Assembly: GCF_016757735.1 (NCBI RefSeq)
Contig: NZ_CP068439.1
Location: 3,064,001-3,128,000 of the forward strand
From: Aequorivita iocasae
GTDB lineage: Bacteria > Bacteroidota > Bacteroidia > Flavobacteriales > Flavobacteriaceae
Direction: 5' to 3'
DNA: 64,000 nucleotides
The notes under the pieces are model-generated. The model was not told where the DNA came from. It did not search any database and was given only the letters and a program-made list of their open reading frames with translations. The position numbers and the translations under genes were made by a program. Positions 61,368 through 64,000 of the stretch are shown here, piece by piece. How positions within the stretch are numbered: the first letter of the stretch is position 1; each line of letters opens with the position of its first letter.

Positions 61368-62280
61368 AAAGAATAAAATAGTTTTTGGTTCCGTCCTCGC
61401 CATTGTGGTAGTATTCATTATCGCCTACACCATATCAGTGATGTCGGGGGATGAATCCGAAAGCGAAAGTTTGACACAGACCGCCGTGCCGGAACTGGAT
61501 GAAAACCAGAAAGAGTACAAGTCAAAACTGGAAGCAATTGATGCCCTAAAGGAAGTGAGGGAAACAAATGCCCCGAGTATCTATGACGAAAAGAACATCG
61601 ATTCCCTTGGTTTCTACGATCCTGATTTTATGGACAAGGAAAAAGTGAGAATTGTGGATAGTATTTACAAACACAACAGGATCAACTATTCAAAAGACAC
61701 CTACGTGGTTCCCGAAAGGTATCGAAGGAAACCAAAAGTGAACGAGGATACCCTAACGGCCAAGAAAGATGAAGCCATTGCACTAAAGGAATTGGGCCTG
61801 GAGCACCAATTGTTTTTTGCGTCGGATCCAATGGCCAATCCCAAGATGGACATTGCCAATACCGATGCGGAAATATTTGTGGAAGTTGACGGAAACCAAG
61901 TTGTAAAAACTAATTATCGATTGCGGATGCGCCTGTTAAAGGATGCATTGATAAATGGAGTGAAAGTTCCAAAGAACACACCCGTTTTCGGTTTTATTAG
62001 CTTCAAACCAAACCGTGCCCTGATTGAAATTGAGAACATTAATCATCGTCCCGTAAAACTAAAAGCCTTTGACCTCCAGGACGGAAGTGAAGGGATTTAT
62101 GTGGAAAACAGTTTCCGTGCTGATGTGAGCCGCGAGGTCGTGGATGACATTGTGGGAGACATCAATATAGCAGGGGTTCCACAGGTTAGTGGAATCCAAA
62201 AAGTATTTCGTAAGAACCAAAGAACGGTCAAGGTTACCGTGACCAATAATTACAAACTCATTCTAAAACCAGCGTTATGA
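61357..62280 (+). CDS. traM: Conjugation protein TraM, VirB10-like
   Basis: A 307-residue protein from ATG 61357; a TTG at 61330 would only add a few residues. An N-terminal membrane helix (VFGSVLAIVVVFIIAYTISV), an acidic linker and a C-terminal barrel-like domain (TNYRLRMRLLKDALINGVKV and VPKNTPVFGFISFKPNRALI) match VirB10/TrbI-type cores. It overlaps traN by four bases (ATGA). Confidence 0.92.
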   Translation: MKIEKNKIVFGSVLAIVVVFIIAYTISVMSGDESESESLTQTAVPELDENQKEYKSKLEAIDALKEVRETNAPSIYDEKNIDSLGFYDPDFMDKEKVRIVDSIYKHNRINYSKDTYVVPERYRRKPKVNEDTLTAKKDEAIALKELGLEHQLFFASDPMANPKMDIANTDAEIFVEVDGNQVVKTNYRLRMRLLKDALINGVKVPKNTPVFGFISFKPNRALIEIENINHRPVKLKAFDLQDGSEGIYVENSFRADVSREVVDDIVGDINIAGVPQVSGIQKVFRKNQRTVKVTVTNNYKLILKPAL

Positions 62281-63110
62281 AAAATTCAATTTTATTGGGA
62301 AGTTTATTCCTTGCCAGCTTCTTTATGGAGGCCCAAAACACGGCCCCGCTCGACACCATCTTTGCCAACGACCAAAAGAACGTTGCGCTCTTTTTCCCAA
62401 ATCCTATTCGACAAGGAATTACGGGTGCGGACAACTTTGTTTTCACGTATAATCGAGAAAAAGAACAATTCTTTGGATTGCTTCAGGCCAAGCCTGGAAA
62501 GGCAAGTAATTTGCTCGTAATCAATACAAATGGCTCAATTTTTTCGTATATTGTTAGCTATAGGGAGCAACTGGAAAAGCTGAATTATTTTGTTCCACAG
62601 TCCGAGAGTATCGGTTTTGAACAACCAAAATTTACAGAGGGTTCTGATTCTACTAATATTGCCAATCTGTTCACGGACAAAACATTTTACTACGAAAGGT
62701 TTTGCTCTTATCTGTTGACCAGAAAACAAAGAATTGGGAGTATCCAAAAACGTAAAAACGGTATTATTCTCAGTTTGGAAAACATAGTTTTTGATAAGGA
62801 AGAACTTTATTTCGTAATTAAAATTCAAAACAAATCTTCCTTAGATTACGATTTGAACTTCTTGGATATTTCGACCCAAACCAGAAAACAGGGAAAAAAG
62901 AAATCATTACAGCGAATTTCACAGTTTCCTAATTTTAAATATGATGTTCCTACGAAGGTTGCCGAGAAACAAATAAAAAGGATGGTTTATGTTCTTCCCA
63001 AGTTTTCATTGAGCAATGACAAAATGGTAGTTTTGAAACTGAATGAAAAAAATGGAGAACGAAATATAAAATTGAAAGTCTCAAATAAATATATCAATAA
63101 CCCAAATTGA
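62277..63110 (+). CDS. traN: Conjugation protein TraN, VirB9-like, DUF4138
   Basis: A 277-residue exported protein with a short signal peptide ending near FMEAQ and a beta-rich body (VALFFPNPIRQGITGADNFV and NGIILSLENIVFDKEELYFV). It is the outer-membrane-side VirB9-like subunit. It is the last gene of the canonical order in view; TraO and later genes are not seen downstream. Confidence 0.92.
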   Translation: MKNSILLGSLFLASFFMEAQNTAPLDTIFANDQKNVALFFPNPIRQGITGADNFVFTYNREKEQFFGLLQAKPGKASNLLVINTNGSIFSYIVSYREQLEKLNYFVPQSESIGFEQPKFTEGSDSTNIANLFTDKTFYYERFCSYLLTRKQRIGSIQKRKNGIILSLENIVFDKEELYFVIKIQNKSSLDYDLNFLDISTQTRKQGKKKSLQRISQFPNFKYDVPTKVAEKQIKRMVYVLPKFSLSNDKMVVLKLNEKNGERNIKLKVSNKYINNPN

Positions 63111-63117
63111 AACTTAT

Positions 63118-63492
63118 ATGAAAAATTTAGCGTTAATACTTCTGCTACTTGTTGGTGCAGCTTGCTCCCAACAAAACCTGTCCCCTACTGAAACCGCCAA
63201 AATTGTTGTGGAAAGCTTTTATAGTAAAGACAATCAGAAATTGAAAGAATACACAACTGTTGAAAGCTATGAATCATTCTTGGCAATACAGGATATAATG
63301 ACCGCAAACACTTCCGGAAAATCAAACTTTAAAGTATTGCAGGAAAAAGTTGATGGAGATATTGCTTGGGTCCAGTTTTCTACTTCGTTTGAGGAGAAAC
63401 CTGAGACTTTTAAGCTTGTAAAGGAAAATGGACAATGGAAGGTTACGGAAAAAGATTTAAAGGAAAAGGACCATTTTGAGATAAAAGATTAG
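63118..63492 (+). CDS. Small lipoprotein, DUF4878-like
   Basis: A 124-residue lipoprotein: signal peptide with lipobox VGAACSQQ, then an NTF2/cystatin-like fold (TAKIVVESFYSKDNQKLKEY, KLVKENGQWKVTEKDLKEKD). Seven bases after traN, so probably part of the tra operon. Perhaps a surface factor of transfer. The next gene is convergent and unrelated to transfer. Confidence 0.75.
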   Translation: MKNLALILLLLVGAACSQQNLSPTETAKIVVESFYSKDNQKLKEYTTVESYESFLAIQDIMTANTSGKSNFKVLQEKVDGDIAWVQFSTSFEEKPETFKLVKENGQWKVTEKDLKEKDHFEIKD

Positions 63493-64000
63493 TGCTTAAT
63501 CTCGTTAGCCAACCAAATTCCATATTTTTTCCAAAGCTCGTACATTACTAGCCATTCTGATATCCAAGGAATTATATCAACAAAATTTAATTCTAGATGT
63601 TGTGGTAAATCTTTTGGGTAATAAAGACAAAGACTATTTCCAGGATATAAATGCGGTGTCGTTCCGAATTTAATTTTACTATCGTTCAAAATAAATACCC
63701 TTTCTTTTCTACCAGTGTCGTTAATATCATAACTAACAAGTATTTCATATTCTTTTTTGCAGCCTTTAGGTTTAATTTTGCCCTTGCCCAAAAGTTTGCC
63801 GTCTTTAACTACAGTTTGTAACCAAGGAAAGTTTTTATCAACATATTCCTTTTGAATGTATGGCGCAATATAATTCTTTGAAAATATTGTATGTTGTCTT
63901 GGACGAATGTCTATTTCCACACTCCCATAATTACGGTTGGGTTTACTTTTATATCCGTGGGTTTCAGTAATATTCCCGCCCCCATCTACATAATTATTTC
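63489..64000 (-). CDS. Ubiquitin-E2-like protein, CBASS-type (partial)
   Basis: The minus frame is open from the right edge (it reads through 64000 without a stop) to the stop at 63489; the GTG at 63920 is only an internal candidate. The C-terminal motif TPHLYPGNSLCLYYPKD, IIPWISEWLVMYELWKKYGI and ending WLANEIKH matches E2-like conjugating proteins of short type II CBASS operons (usual PHxYxxGSLCLYYP and IPWxxEWLxxYExW). The Cys of SLCLYY is the predicted catalytic one. In such operons a CD-NTase and an effector precede it, which would lie beyond the right edge. It is convergent with the tra operon. Confidence 0.6.
   Translation of the reverse strand, partial: NNYVDGGGNITETHGYKSKPNRNYGSVEIDIRPRQHTIFSKNYIAPYIQKEYVDKNFPWLQTVVKDGKLLGKGKIKPKGCKKEYEILVSYDINDTGRKERVFILNDSKIKFGTTPHLYPGNSLCLYYPKDLPQHLELNFVDIIPWISEWLVMYELWKKYGIWLANEIKH

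Larger units (their letters stand above)
17071..64000. mobile_element. Integrative conjugative element (CTnDOT-like) at tRNA-Ser, right end beyond the window
   Basis: A tyrosine recombinase lies next to the 3' end of tRNA-Ser, and a conjugation operon with the Bacteroidota order traE-F-G-I-J-K-M-N lies 39 kb downstream, preceded by RteC and an HTH protein. Between them is cargo with many genes of likely immune function, an IS and pseudogene-like remnants. I see no second copy of the tRNA 3' end in the window, so the far attachment site is outside. Relaxase, coupling protein and traA-D are also absent from view. The left limit may lie a few bases inside the tRNA. Confidence 0.75.

Noticed and set aside
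17071-64000. Second copy of the tRNA-Ser 3' end as right attachment site
   Set aside because: No match to TTCGAATCCCTCTTTCTCCG was found elsewhere in the window.

Overview
The window looks like a member of the Bacteroidota, most likely Flavobacteriaceae. The evidence is the AT-rich sequence, the TAnnTTTG-type -7 promoter elements, a type IX secretion C-terminal domain protein, a SusC/SusD pair, and a CTnDOT-type conjugation operon (traE-traN order) with an RteC homologue.

Positions 1-17070 read as ordinary chromosome: a frameshifted secreted protein, a beta-propeller T9SS cargo protein, an NhaC antiporter, a peroxide and thiol cluster (AhpC-type peroxiredoxin, thioredoxin, DUF6952-like, Tpx), a diacylglycerol kinase family protein, a secreted vWA protein, the block ftsK - lolA-like - lptF/G-like - ribB, a KdnA-like aminotransferase, a nitroreductase, the relic of a two-component propeller sensor, and tRNA-Ser(UGA).

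Directly downstream of the tRNA is a tyrosine recombinase (17299-18555). From there to the right edge the window reads as one integrative conjugative element (ICE) inserted at tRNA-Ser; its far end is not in view. Its first part (about 18.6-37.0 kb) is a cargo array of mostly single genes on the minus strand, separated by a repeated intergenic element made of hairpin modules, all in one orientation. The cargo includes a TIR protein, a Mrr-like restriction endonuclease, a second possible PD-(D/E)xK nuclease, an HNH protein, a membrane-anchored GT51 glycosyltransferase with an extra N-terminal domain, several membrane-linked proteins of unknown function, two pseudogene-like remnants or insertions, and an IS1182-family insertion. 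The layout resembles an integron cassette array, but no integron integrase is visible. This array is the best candidate in the window for an undescribed system.

Positions 37.0-50.6 kb carry a second cargo block: a possible small Cys-containing peptide ORF, SusC/SusD, an S9 peptidase, a DUF6520-like exported peptide with a MauE-type membrane protein, a PAS-AraC regulator, a STAS-like protein, and an alpha-oxoamine synthase fused to an acyltransferase-like domain. An exact 24-bp repeat lies in front of the MauE gene and in front of the synthase gene, which may tie them to the AraC regulator.

Positions 50.6-63.5 kb hold the ICE core: RteC, an HTH protein, a replication-initiator-like protein and DnaC-like ATPase pair, an exonuclease/endonuclease/phosphatase-fold protein, a HEPN-motif protein, an amidase, and traE-F-G-I-J-K-M-N. 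Relaxase and coupling protein genes are not in the window. At the right edge a minus-strand gene runs out of the window and encodes a ubiquitin-E2-like protein resembling those of type II CBASS operons.
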